Notes: generated by a model from the sequence alone, not told the origin. DNA of 64,000 bases from Candidatus Pelagibacter communis (GCA_001179885.1 CVSD01000004.1:1-64000), one strand, 5' to 3'. Numbered from the stretch's first letter, positions 1-7,824 are shown. Program-made: numbers and translations.

Positions 1-612
1 CGCCAGTGAATCTCCAATCATTTTATCCAACGCATTGTGTCTACCCACATCCTCTCTTAAAGATATTAAACTACCATCAGATGAGAATAATCCACTAGCA
101 TGGATACCACCAGTTTTTGCAAATTCAGATTGGTTTTTTCTGAGGGTCGATGGTGAATTAATTATTATTTCTTTGGATAATTTTGGATTTGATTTAGGAG
201 TTTTATCTTTTTTTATAATTTCTAAAGCATCAAGAGAGGATTTTCCACATACACCACAAGATGAGTTTGTTAAAAAATCTCTTTTAATTTTTGAAATATT
301 TACATTTTGAGAATTATTTAAAGTAACAAGAATTTTATTTTGAATGTTATATTGACCTACTTTATCACCAAAACTCTCTATATTTTCGATATCTTTTAAG
401 TTTTGAATAATTTGTTCGTTGAATAAAAATCCTTTAACTAAATCTTCATCATGTCCCGGAGTTCTCATTGTTATCGATAAACTTTGTGTTATCCATTTTT
501 CTTTATCTTTAAATTTTAATGAAATTTCCAAAGGTTCTTCAATAGAAATTAAATCTTCAATTTTTTCTAATTTTCCTTTTATAAATTTTGTAATTTTATA
601 TTTAGAATTCAT
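1..612 (-). CDS. fdhD: FdhD, formate dehydrogenase accessory sulfurtransferase (3' end cut by window)
   Basis: FdhD moves sulfur from a cysteine desulfurase to the molybdenum cofactor of formate dehydrogenase in the cytoplasm. The 204 visible residues start at an ATG (610-612) and run off the left edge. The CGVCGK cysteine motif that carries the persulfide is present. So are the TGGIHASGLF and REDVGRHNALDK segments typical of the family's C-terminal half. It lies 4 bp downstream of the HPP gene and is the last visible gene of a minus-strand run starting at 1627. With mobA-moeA diverging next door, this marks a formate dehydrogenase locus whose structural genes probably lie left of the window (inference). 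Confidence 0.93.
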   Translation of the reverse strand, partial: MNSKYKITKFIKGKLEKIEDLISIEEPLEISLKFKDKEKWITQSLSITMRTPGHDEDLVKGFLFNEQIIQNLKDIENIESFGDKVGQYNIQNKILVTLNNSQNVNISKIKRDFLTNSSCGVCGKSSLDALEIIKKDKTPKSNPKLSKEIIINSPSTLRKNQSEFAKTGGIHASGLFSSDGSLISLREDVGRHNALDKMIGDSLA

Positions 613-616
613 TTTA

Positions 617-1093
617 TTATTTTAAAGGATAGTTTTTTTTTAAGAGAAATTTATTAATAATTATTGCTAATAGTATAATTATAAAGCATCCCGAGATTAT
701 TGGGAAGAGTAGATAATCGTATGATACGCTACCAATGATAACCATTACAGGATTTCCACCTGCAGGAGGATGTACTACATTTAATAATATCATAAAAAAA
801 ATTCCTACACCGACAGCAATAGCTATATTGATGAATATTGGTAATGGTATTAAGTTTACAAAAAGAATTCCAACCAAAGTTGTCACTAAGTGTCCAAAAA
901 AAACATTACGTGGTTGAGCAAAAGGACTTTCCGGAAAGCCAAATAATAAAACCATTGATGATCCAAATGATCCAGCTAAAAATAAACCTAGGGCACTTTT
1001 GTAAGTAAGAACAGTCAACACGCCAATTGTAAATGCTGAAAAGAAACCAGCAATCAAAGCTTTTTTAAAAATTTCTTTATTTAACTTAATCAT
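617..1093 (-). CDS. HPP family integral membrane protein
   Basis: This 158-residue, almost entirely hydrophobic protein has about four to five membrane segments. It carries the family signature HPPAGGNP near residue 110 and a GHLV segment around residue 68. HPP proteins are small inner-membrane proteins; a plant member transports nitrite, and bacterial roles are mostly untested. The ATG at 1091-1093 shares one base with the TAA of the preceding 47-residue ORF. FdhD follows after 4 bp, so translation is probably coupled through the set. Placement next to fdhD suggests a link to formate or another small anion, but the substrate cannot be read from the sequence. Confidence 0.8.
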   Translation of the reverse strand: MIKLNKEIFKKALIAGFFSAFTIGVLTVLTYKSALGLFLAGSFGSSMVLLFGFPESPFAQPRNVFFGHLVTTLVGILFVNLIPLPIFINIAIAVGVGIFFMILLNVVHPPAGGNPVMVIIGSVSYDYLLFPIISGCFIIILLAIIINKFLLKKNYPLK

Positions 1094-1236
1094 TAATGTT
1101 TATCTTTAGATTCAAATAGATGTTTAAGATTTTTCTTAGATGAAAAAAAAAGACTTAAAAATATTAAACCAACAAATATTAGTCCAACAAATATTCTTAA
1201 ATATCCATTAAAAATTTGATCTATTAGCTCAATCAT
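1093..1236 (-). CDS. Small single-pass membrane protein, unknown function
   Basis: A 47-residue protein with a central hydrophobic stretch of about 20 residues (roughly 13-33, rich in F, L, I, V, G), followed by a basic tail (SSKKNLKH) and a charged, His-containing end. I start it at the ATG at 1234-1236, which overlaps the end of the IscU-like gene by 8 nt. A longer reading from 1305 would lie mostly inside that gene. Its stop overlaps the HPP start (TAATG). The conserved-looking operon position between an Fe-S scaffold and an HPP protein suggests a real gene. I do not recognise a family; a small accessory subunit or anchor is possible. Confidence 0.55.
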   Translation of the reverse strand: MIELIDQIFNGYLRIFVGLIFVGLIFLSLFFSSKKNLKHLFESKDKH

Positions 1237-1627
1237 TAATTGCTTTATTAACAGTTCGTAATGGAAGTAGTAAGCATTCTTTTCTTGATATATTTTTTTT
1301 ATCAAAAAGTTCTTTAAAACTTATCCATTTTTTTTCTAAAACAATTTTACTATTTTCAAAAATATTTTCACAACTGTTTATAAAATCTTTTACTTCATCT
1401 AGAGTTTTAGCTTTAATATTTCGTGATAGAAGACTTACTGATGCCTGACAATAAACGCAGGATTTACATTGATAACCCATATCTACAACTTTGTTATTTT
1501 CGACTATAAGGCTAATTTCCATTTCATCACCACAAATTGGGTTTTTGTTTTTAGATTTATGTGTGTGTTTATCGAGAATTTTATTGTTCTCTGTATTTGA
1601 TGCTATTTCTAAAATTCTTAAATCCAT
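1229..1627 (-). CDS. IscU/NifU-N-like iron-sulfur scaffold protein, divergent paralogue
   Basis: A 132-residue cytoplasmic protein of the IscU fold. NPICGD places Cys32 at the first ligand position. A cysteine-rich segment follows (Cys54, Cys57, Cys60, then QASVSLLS), corresponding to the second-ligand helix. Cys118 in RKECLLLP is the likely third ligand. Such proteins assemble Fe-S clusters. It differs clearly from the SufU encoded at 60403, having an extra C-x2-C-x2-C arrangement. It is the first gene of the minus-strand run ending in fdhD, and its ATG is 43 bp from divergent mobA. A dedicated role in loading the Fe-S-rich formate dehydrogenase is an inference from this location. Confidence 0.8.
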   Translation of the reverse strand: MDLRILEIASNTENNKILDKHTHKSKNKNPICGDEMEISLIVENNKVVDMGYQCKSCVYCQASVSLLSRNIKAKTLDEVKDFINSCENIFENSKIVLEKKWISFKELFDKKNISRKECLLLPLRTVNKAIND

Positions 1628-1670
1628 ATTATCTCTTTAAATCAAATATTAATGTTTTATATTTTCTTTA

Positions 1671-2279
1671 ATGGATCATAACAAGATTTTAGGCGTTGTA
1701 CTAGCAGGTGGTAAATCTCAGAGATTTGGCGAAGATAAATCACAAGTAAAGTTAAATGATAAATTATTAATAGACTATATTCTTTCGGAAATTATTGATC
1801 AATTCAATGAAATTTTAATTATTTCTAATAATCAAATTAAATTTAAGCACTCAACAAAGATATCAACAACAAAAGATATCATTGAAGGACTAGGACCCTT
1901 AGGTGGTATTTTGACTGCAATGAAATGGATAAAAAATAATAAAAAAGATTACAAATGGATATCAACATTTCCCTCAGACACACCTTTTTTTACAAAAAAT
2001 GAGTTAAAAATTTTTTATGAGAAGATTGATATTAAAAAAAATAAATTATTTTTTATTAAAAATAAAAATACGAGGCATAATATATTCGGACTTTGGTCTT
2101 TGGATCTGTTGGATAAACTAGAATCTGATCTTCAAAAAGGTGAGAGAAAAGTTGAACTTTGGGCAGATTCAGCAGACGTAAATATAATAAATATTGATTA
2201 TAAAGAAAAGGATCCCTTTTTTAATATCAATACTAGGGAAGATTTAGAAAAAGCATATAAGATGATAGAAAATGATTAG
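1671..2279 (+). CDS. mobA: MobA, molybdenum cofactor guanylyltransferase
   Basis: MobA transfers GMP from GTP to molybdopterin to give the guanine dinucleotide cofactor used by DMSO-reductase-family enzymes such as formate dehydrogenase. The 202-residue protein opens with the nucleotide-binding signature LAGGKSQRFGEDK (residues 11-23). It also has GLGPLGGI near residue 75 and the TFPSDTPFF segment holding the metal-binding Asp near residue 104. Length matches the family. The gene is 43 bp from the divergent IscU-like gene and overlaps moeA by 8 nt, forming a two-gene cofactor operon. Confidence 0.93.
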   Translation: MDHNKILGVVLAGGKSQRFGEDKSQVKLNDKLLIDYILSEIIDQFNEILIISNNQIKFKHSTKISTTKDIIEGLGPLGGILTAMKWIKNNKKDYKWISTFPSDTPFFTKNELKIFYEKIDIKKNKLFFIKNKNTRHNIFGLWSLDLLDKLESDLQKGERKVELWADSADVNIINIDYKEKDPFFNINTREDLEKAYKMIEND

Positions 2280-3525
2280 TTATAAAAACTCTATACAAAT
2301 ACTTAAAAAATCAAAAATCAAAATAAATGATGAAATTATAAAAATAAATAGTTGTATAAATAGAGTAACAGCAAATAATATTTTTTCAAAAGCTAACAAT
2401 CCTGCAGCTGATAATGCTGCTTTTGATGGGTTTGTGATTAATTCAAAAGATACAAGAAATTTGAATAAGAAAAAAAAAAGATTATTCAAAATTATTGGAA
2501 CAATCGCAGCAGGGGACAAAACAATTAATAAAAAATCTAAAAAGTTCCAAACTTATGAAATAATGACTGGCTCAATTATTCCAAAAGGTTTTGATACGAT
2601 TATACCAATAGAGCAAATAGTTTTTTATCCAAATAAAAAAAACCCTAAATATATTTTGGTTAATAAAAGAGTTAAGAAATATCAACATATTAGATTTAAA
2701 GGGTCTGATTATAAAAAAAATGATTTATTAATTAAAAAAGGCACTATTTTACTTCCAGCTCATATTTTAGCTTTAAGATCGTTAGGAATAGATTCTGTTA
2801 AAGTGAAGAAAAAACCCAATATATTATTTTTTTCAACAGGAAACGAAATATCAAATCAAAAAAAAATTCCTGATTGGAAAGTTAGGAATTCCAATAGTCA
2901 TTATATTAACTCATTGAGTGATAATTTTTTGTTTAATTTTATAAATGGTGGAACTTTAAAAGATAATCATCAATTTAAATTTGAAAAAGAAATTAAAAAG
3001 ATGTTTAGTTCAAAAGTTGATATTATTATTACTTCTGGAGCAGTATCAGCAGGTAAATTTGATTTTGTACCGAGTGTTGTAAAGAAACATAAGCTTTCGA
3101 ATTATTTTAAAGGTGTTTCTATTAGACCTGGTAAACCTATTTTATTTGCAAAATTTAAAAACAAACACAAAGCTATCTTCGGTCTTCCTGGAAATCCCAT
3201 TTCATCTGCTGCTTGTTTTAGATTTTTTGTTTATCCATATTTACAAAATCTTTTGGGAATTGATGAAGAAAAACCTTTTAAAGCAGTTTTAAAAAATAAA
3301 TTTATTAAGAAAATTAATTTTACAAGATTCGTCAAAAGCAAAATTAATACAACTAAAAATGGTAAAATTGAAACTGAAATATTAAAAGGTCAAGAGTCTT
3401 TTAGAATTCAATCATTCATAAAATCTAATATTTGGACGTTATTACCATCTGGTAAATCTAAATTTAAAAAAGGAGATATTGTCGAATGTTATCTTCCAAA
3501 TCATCCACAAAAAATTTTAATCTGA
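2272..3525 (+). CDS. moeA: MoeA, molybdopterin molybdenumtransferase
   Basis: MoeA inserts molybdate into adenylylated molybdopterin. The 417-residue protein shows the expected order: an N-terminal segment with the AAFDGF motif, MTGSIIPKGFDTIIP (about residue 100), FFSTGNEI (about 190), a SAGKFDFV segment (about 260), and RPGKPILF with FGLPGNPISS (about 285-310), ending in the beta-barrel domain IV. It starts at an ATG inside the end of mobA (8-nt overlap). Many lysines and asparagines reflect the AT-rich genome. Together with mobA it supplies cofactor to the molybdoenzyme implied by fdhD. Confidence 0.93.
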   Translation: MISYKNSIQILKKSKIKINDEIIKINSCINRVTANNIFSKANNPAADNAAFDGFVINSKDTRNLNKKKKRLFKIIGTIAAGDKTINKKSKKFQTYEIMTGSIIPKGFDTIIPIEQIVFYPNKKNPKYILVNKRVKKYQHIRFKGSDYKKNDLLIKKGTILLPAHILALRSLGIDSVKVKKKPNILFFSTGNEISNQKKIPDWKVRNSNSHYINSLSDNFLFNFINGGTLKDNHQFKFEKEIKKMFSSKVDIIITSGAVSAGKFDFVPSVVKKHKLSNYFKGVSIRPGKPILFAKFKNKHKAIFGLPGNPISSAACFRFFVYPYLQNLLGIDEEKPFKAVLKNKFIKKINFTRFVKSKINTTKNGKIETEILKGQESFRIQSFIKSNIWTLLPSGKSKFKKGDIVECYLPNHPQKILI

Positions 3526-3574
3526 AAAAGCTATTTTTGTTGTAGTTGAAACTAATTAGAATTAAATATCGAAT

Positions 3575-4480
3575 ATGGTTGAGCTTAAAAATGAAAAAAT
3601 AGCAGTTCCTGTTGTTTTGTTTGCTGGTATCCTATGGTCCTTTGGTCCCTTGGTTGTGAGATATATGAGTGATCCTCATATGGTACCTTGGCAATATATA
3701 TTTGGTAGAGGATTAACGATTTTTATAATTTTAAATCTTTATTTGTATTTTGAAGAAGGAATTAATTTTTACAAAAATTATAAAAAAGTCGGAAAATCTG
3801 GACTTGTTGGTGGAATAGGGCTTGGAATAGCAATGATTTCATTCATTTATTCAATAACCAATACTTCAGCAGCAATTACTCTTTTGTGTTTGGCCGCAAT
3901 GCCTTTTTTTACTGCTTTACTAGCTTTTTTATTTTTAAAGGAAAAGATTTCTTTAAATGTTTGGATATCAATTATTATTGCTACCATAGGGATTATTATA
4001 ATGGCTGTAGGAAATACAGAAAAAAACTCTTTGATAGGTTTTGTTTTTGGTATCACATCTTCTATAGGTTTTTCTATATTTTCAGTTACTTTAAGATGGA
4101 GAAAAGAAACTCCTAAATTTACAACTGTTGCTGTTGCTGGTCTATTTTGTTTTGTAATTGCTACTATAATGATTTTGGCTAAAGGTCAGCCATTTTTTGC
4201 AACAAGCTATAACAGCGCGATGTTTTCATTGCATGGTACATTAGTTTGTTTAGGACTTATTTTGTACTCTATAGGATCAAAAGCAATTCCCGCAGCTGAA
4301 TTAACCTTACTATCTTTAACAGAAGTAATAGGTGGAATTTTTTGGGTATGGTTACCATTATTTGGTATTAACGAAGTTCCTTCAACAAACACAATAGTTG
4401 GTGGATTTTTTCTTTTTGTTTCATTAATTTATTATAGTCTTATTATGCGATGGAATAAGAGATATATTGCTCTAAATTAA
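3575..4480 (+). CDS. EamA/DMT-superfamily transporter
   Basis: A 301-residue inner-membrane protein with about ten hydrophobic segments in two EamA repeats, the usual size for the drug/metabolite transporter superfamily. Typical family features are the FAGILWSFGPLVVRY start, the ITLLCLAAMPFFTALLAF helix, and the PAAELTLLSLTEVIGGIFW segment in repeat two. The substrate is not readable. Only 15 bp separate it from the creatinase gene and 1 bp separates that from the amidinotransferase. Co-transcription is likely, so uptake or export of a guanidino compound such as creatine is a reasonable inference, not a demonstration. Confidence 0.88.
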   Translation: MVELKNEKIAVPVVLFAGILWSFGPLVVRYMSDPHMVPWQYIFGRGLTIFIILNLYLYFEEGINFYKNYKKVGKSGLVGGIGLGIAMISFIYSITNTSAAITLLCLAAMPFFTALLAFLFLKEKISLNVWISIIIATIGIIIMAVGNTEKNSLIGFVFGITSSIGFSIFSVTLRWRKETPKFTTVAVAGLFCFVIATIMILAKGQPFFATSYNSAMFSLHGTLVCLGLILYSIGSKAIPAAELTLLSLTEVIGGIFWVWLPLFGINEVPSTNTIVGGFFLFVSLIYYSLIMRWNKRYIALN

Positions 4481-4495
4481 TTTCTAAATTATTTT

Positions 4496-5713
4496 ATGGA
4501 AAGACCTGATTTTTTTACATTAAAGAACGGTGAAAAAGTAAAACTTCCTTTTTCAAATAAAGAATACGATCAAAGGGTAAGTAAATTAAGATCTGTAATG
4601 GATAAAAATAATATTGATATGATTATTTTAACTTCAATGCACAATATTGCTTATTACACAGGTTTTATTTATTGTTCCTTTGGAAGACCTTACGGCTGTG
4701 TTATAACAAATAAGAAAATTTCAACTATCTCAGCTAATATAGACGCAAGTCAGCCTTGGCGAAGATCACACTGCGATAATATTATTTATACTGATTGGAA
4801 AAGAGATAATTTTTTAAAAGCTATAGTTTCAATTATAGGCAGAGATGATCCTCCAAAAAATATTGGAATTGAAAATGACCATGTAACTTTAGAGATGAGT
4901 GAAAAAATTCGCTCGATTTTTTCATTTTCAGTCTTTAGTGATATTTCAAAAGAACTTATGAAACTTAGAATGATAAAATCTGATGAGGAAATTAAAATAA
5001 TTAAAAATGGAGCAAGAATTGCTGATATAGGTGGCGAAGAAATAGTTAAAAATATTAAAGAAGGAGCAACAGAATTAGAAATTGCAATTAGTGGAAGAGA
5101 CAAGATGGAAAGAGAAATTGCAATTACTTATCCTGATGCTGAATATATGGATACTTGGGTATGGTTTCAGTCAGGAATAAATACTGATGGTGCTCACAAC
5201 CCAAAAACTAATCGTAAATTAGTAAATGGTGATATTTTATCTTTAAATACTTTTCCAATGATTTCAGGATATTACACAGCTCTTGAAAGAACTCTTTTTT
5301 TAAATTCTGTTGATAATCAATCTTTAAAAGCTTGGGAAGCAAATGTAAAAGTTCATAAAAGAGGATTAGAATTGATTAAACCAGGTGTTAAGTGTTCAGA
5401 TATTTGTAATGAGTTAAATGAACTGTTTGCTGAACTTGGATATTTACAATATAGAACTTTTGGTTATGGACATTCTTTTGGTGTCCTTTCACATTTTTAT
5501 GGAAGAGAAGCAGGTTTAGAACTTAGAGAGGATATTGATACGGTTTTAGAAGAAAATATGGTTGTCTCCATGGAACCAATGATTTTAATTCCTGAGGGTA
5601 AACCGGGTGCAGGTGGTTATAGGGAACACGATATTTTAGTTATTGGTAAAAATGGATCAGAAAATATTACTAAATTTCCATTTGGACCTGAACATAATAT
5701 AGTTAAGGGGTAA
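4496..5713 (+). CDS. Creatinase (creatine amidinohydrolase), M24 'pita-bread' fold
   Basis: Creatinase hydrolyses creatine to sarcosine and urea. This 405-residue protein resembles the Pseudomonas creatinase I recall along its full length, not just at the fold level. Shared segments include HNIAYYTGFIYCSFGRPY (49-66), SANIDASQPWRR (79-90), MDTWVWFQSGINTDGAHNP (218-236) and the C-terminal GAGGYREHDILV. His234 in DGAHNP corresponds to the catalytic His (232 in Pseudomonas). Related M24 proteins are Xaa-Pro peptidases, but the DTWxWFQSGINTDGAHNP stretch favours creatinase. Its ATG follows the transporter by 15 bp and its TAA precedes the amidinotransferase ATG by 1 bp. The product sarcosine could feed glycine and one-carbon metabolism (inference). 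Confidence 0.85.
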   Translation: MERPDFFTLKNGEKVKLPFSNKEYDQRVSKLRSVMDKNNIDMIILTSMHNIAYYTGFIYCSFGRPYGCVITNKKISTISANIDASQPWRRSHCDNIIYTDWKRDNFLKAIVSIIGRDDPPKNIGIENDHVTLEMSEKIRSIFSFSVFSDISKELMKLRMIKSDEEIKIIKNGARIADIGGEEIVKNIKEGATELEIAISGRDKMEREIAITYPDAEYMDTWVWFQSGINTDGAHNPKTNRKLVNGDILSLNTFPMISGYYTALERTLFLNSVDNQSLKAWEANVKVHKRGLELIKPGVKCSDICNELNELFAELGYLQYRTFGYGHSFGVLSHFYGREAGLELREDIDTVLEENMVVSMEPMILIPEGKPGAGGYREHDILVIGKNGSENITKFPFGPEHNIVKG

Positions 5714-5714
5714 A

Positions 5715-6830
5715 ATGAGTAAAAATAAAGTTATTGTAAATAGCTGGAATGAATGGGATCCACTTAAACATGTAATTGTTGGTAGAGCAGATGGAACTTG
5801 TATTCCTGCACCTGAACCTGCTCTTGACGCAAAAGTTCCAGAAGACTCTGATATGAGAGGAAAATTTGGCCCAAGAACTAAAGACACTGTTGATAAAGCA
5901 AATCAGCTTTTAGATGATTTTTCAAATATGTTAGTAAAAAGAGGCATAAAAGTAGATAGGCCATCACCTATTGATTTTAATCAAAAAACTTCAACACCAG
6001 ATTGGGAGTCAGAGACAATGTTCGGGTGTATGCCACCCAGAGATGTTCTGCTCACTGTTGGAAATGAAATTTTAGAAGCGACAATGAGTTATAGATGTCG
6101 TTGGTTTGAGTACCTATGTTATCGACCACTTTTACAAGATTATTATAATAATGACCCTAATATGAGGCATGAGTCCGCACCTAAACCTAGATTAACAGAT
6201 GCTGATTATCGAAAAGATTATTTATCTGACAAAATAGGGATTCAAAAAAGACTTAAATGGACTGAGGATAAATTTTTTGTAACAACTGAAGAGGAGCCAT
6301 TGTTTGATGCAGCTGATGTACTAAGATTTGGAAAAGATTTGGTGGTTCAACATGGTTTTACCACAAATTTAAAAGGTATAGATTGGTTGAAAAGACATTA
6401 CAAAGATCACAGAGTTCATGCAGTAAATTTTCCTGGCGATCCTTATCCAATTCATATTGATGCAACATTCACACCAATTAAAGAGGGTTTAATCATAAAC
6501 AATCCTCAGAGAAGATTACCACAAGAGCAAAGAAAACTATTTGAAAAAAATGGATGGGAAATAATTGACGCTGCTCAACCTGCTCACAATGAGCCGCCAG
6601 CACTATGTTATTCATCAGTTTGGCTTTCAATGAATGTTTTGGTTTTAGACCCTAAAACAGTCTGTGTAGAAAAAAGTGAAAAATATCAAGCAGAACAATT
6701 AGATAAATTAGGGATGGAGATAATTCCAGTAGATTTGAGAGATGCTTATGCTTTTGGTGGAGGTCTTCATTGTTGTACAGCAGATGTTTATAGAGAAGGG
6801 GAATTAAAAGATTATTTTCCTAAACAATAG
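5715..6830 (+). CDS. Arginine:glycine-type amidinotransferase
   Basis: Amidinotransferases of this family move the amidino group of arginine to an acceptor amine; with glycine this gives guanidinoacetate and ornithine. The 371-residue protein has the family start NSWNEWDPLKHVIVGRA (9-25). It also has the PPRDVLLTVGNEILEA segment (107-122), FDAAD (197-201), PIHIDATF with the catalytic His247, and GGGLHCCTADV with the nucleophile Cys353. The acceptor (glycine, lysine or another amine) cannot be told from sequence. It immediately follows the creatinase gene, so the operon handles guanidino compounds. Whether it builds guanidinoacetate or runs in reverse is open. Confidence 0.88.
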   Translation: MSKNKVIVNSWNEWDPLKHVIVGRADGTCIPAPEPALDAKVPEDSDMRGKFGPRTKDTVDKANQLLDDFSNMLVKRGIKVDRPSPIDFNQKTSTPDWESETMFGCMPPRDVLLTVGNEILEATMSYRCRWFEYLCYRPLLQDYYNNDPNMRHESAPKPRLTDADYRKDYLSDKIGIQKRLKWTEDKFFVTTEEEPLFDAADVLRFGKDLVVQHGFTTNLKGIDWLKRHYKDHRVHAVNFPGDPYPIHIDATFTPIKEGLIINNPQRRLPQEQRKLFEKNGWEIIDAAQPAHNEPPALCYSSVWLSMNVLVLDPKTVCVEKSEKYQAEQLDKLGMEIIPVDLRDAYAFGGGLHCCTADVYREGELKDYFPKQ

Positions 6831-6831
6831 A

Positions 6832-7059
6832 TTAACTTGGGTTTTGTTTTAAAAATTCAATATAACTTAAAACTTCATTAAATTTTTCATCTGGAATATC
6901 TTTATAAGACGAATTGAATTTAGTTTTTACACAAATTGCAACATGGGCATACGGATTTCTTCCTTTAGGATGATTTGGGTGATCTGGTAGTTGTCCTTCC
7001 AAATAATCGCCAGCTTCCTGAATAATTTTCCAGAGTTTACTTGCGTTTTCTTTGTTCAC
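6832..7059 (-). CDS. Small unknown protein at the left edge of an islet
   Basis: A 75-residue ORF read from a GTG at 7057-7059. It is soluble and slightly charged, with a conserved-looking core GRNPYAHVAICVKTKF followed by SSYKDIP and FNEVLSYIEFL. That last part reminds me of the C-terminal ORF6C-type module of phage antirepressors, but the resemblance is weak and unverified. A 60-bp copy of its 5' end lies at 9357-9416 in the same orientation, where the start codon is ATG. The ancestral gene therefore probably began with that ATG and was displaced by the intervening insertion. It converges on the amidinotransferase gene, 1 bp from its stop. Confidence 0.6.
   Translation of the reverse strand: MNKENASKLWKIIQEAGDYLEGQLPDHPNHPKGRNPYAHVAICVKTKFNSSYKDIPDEKFNEVLSYIEFLKQNPS
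6999..7058. repeat. Left copy of 60-bp direct repeat flanking the islet
   Basis: These 60 bases match 9357-9416 in the same orientation with a single difference (G at 7054, A at 9412). The repeat covers the first 20 codons of the small minus-strand ORF apart from the outermost base of its start codon. Flanking direct repeats with different DNA between them are typical of integration or of duplication by recombination. Confidence 0.9.
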
Positions 7060-7084
7060 ACACTCACTTTTCTTGTTTTATCTC

Positions 7085-7130
7085 TTTTGTATCTAGTTTG
7101 TATCTAGTTATCCTATAAAATCCTATAAAT
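7085..7130. repeat. Short tandem repeats at the left inner end of the islet
   Basis: Two perfect 11-bp units TTTGTATCTAG lie head to tail at 7086-7096 and 7097-7107. They are followed by two 10-bp units TCCTATAAA(A/T) at 7111-7120 and 7121-7130. The 18-mer TTTTGTATCTAGTTTGTA at 7085-7102 recurs exactly at 9216-9233, just beyond the membrane-protein operon. Such iterons near an element's ends could be recombinase binding sites, but no recombinase gene is present. Confidence 0.7.
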
Positions 7131-7159
7131 TATAACCAGTATCAATAGAGATTTTTTAA

Positions 7160-7723
7160 TTATTTAAATGTAGTCATCTTCAAATATTCTTCTAAGTTAT
7201 TCTTAATCCATTTGAGACGTTTATCTTTATTTGCCTGCAAATCCGAACGTCTCAATATTCCAACTAATCCATGAACAGATGCCCAAATATTGACTGCTTT
7301 TATCATAACATCTTTATCAGATGCATTGGGCATAAAATTTTTAACTCCTTGAATTACTCCATCAAAAGCTTCATCAAATAGAGCTTCTATATCGGGATAA
7401 AGAGATATATCTAAATCCGTATTCCCAAACATTAAATCGTAAATATATGGATACTTTAATCCAAATCTTATGTAATGAGCTCCGTAACCAGAAAAATTAT
7501 TGGTTAAATTTTTCTTGCCCTTATTTATTATTTCAAAACCTCTTCGAACCAACTCTGCTTTAAGATCATTTTTGTTTTTTAAATGTCTATAAAAAGCAGT
7601 ATTTGAAACTCTAGCTTTCTTAGCAACTTCTCGCATATTAACTTTTTCCCAAGACTCAGCGACACAAATATTCCATGCAACCTCAACGAGTTTTTCTTTT
7701 AGATTTTTTTTGTGATAGCTCAT
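7160..7723 (-). CDS. TetR/AcrR-family transcriptional regulator
   Basis: A 187-residue DNA-binding regulator. The N-terminal helix-turn-helix covers about residues 8-55, with NMREVAKKARVSNTAFYRHL as its core. The remainder is a helical ligand-binding domain ending in a WxSVHGLVGILRRSDLQ segment, as in TetR proteins with a WHG-type C-terminal domain. It is divergent from the ABA4-like gene. The spacer holds two palindromes of the same design (7732-7752 and 7767-7785), so it very likely controls both itself and the two membrane-protein genes. Its base composition is closer to the host's than that of the operon it faces. The ligand is unknown. Confidence 0.92.
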   Translation of the reverse strand: MSYHKKNLKEKLVEVAWNICVAESWEKVNMREVAKKARVSNTAFYRHLKNKNDLKAELVRRGFEIINKGKKNLTNNFSGYGAHYIRFGLKYPYIYDLMFGNTDLDISLYPDIEALFDEAFDGVIQGVKNFMPNASDKDVMIKAVNIWASVHGLVGILRRSDLQANKDKRLKWIKNNLEEYLKMTTFK

Positions 7724-7731
7724 ATCAAATT

Positions 7732-7752
7732 AATGTTTACAAAGTAAACATT
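7732..7752. promoter_or_regulatory. Primary operator-like palindrome for the TetR regulator
   Basis: A perfect inverted repeat: 9-bp arms AATGTTTAC and GTAAACATT around a 3-bp AAA centre. It starts 9 bp upstream of the tetR start codon. Size and symmetry fit a TetR dimer site; binding is inferred. Confidence 0.75.
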
Positions 7753-7766
7753 TTCCTATAGTAATC

Positions 7767-7785
7767 ATGTTATCTTAGTAAACAT
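7767..7785. promoter_or_regulatory. Second, imperfect operator-like palindrome
   Basis: ATGTTATC-TTA-GTAAACAT repeats the arm sequence and the 3-bp spacing of the site at 7732-7752, with two arm mismatches. Centre-to-centre distance is 34 bp, about three helical turns, so two dimers would sit on the same face of the DNA. It lies 39 bp upstream of the preferred start of the ABA4-like gene. Confidence 0.6.
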
Positions 7786-7824
7786 AATAACAGGATTTTA
7801 AATATAATGAAAGAAGGTTGGATC

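Noticed and set aside
35-625. Two plus-strand ORFs (35-310 and 419-625)
   Set aside because: They are antisense shadows of fdhD, whose minus-strand translation carries clear family motifs.
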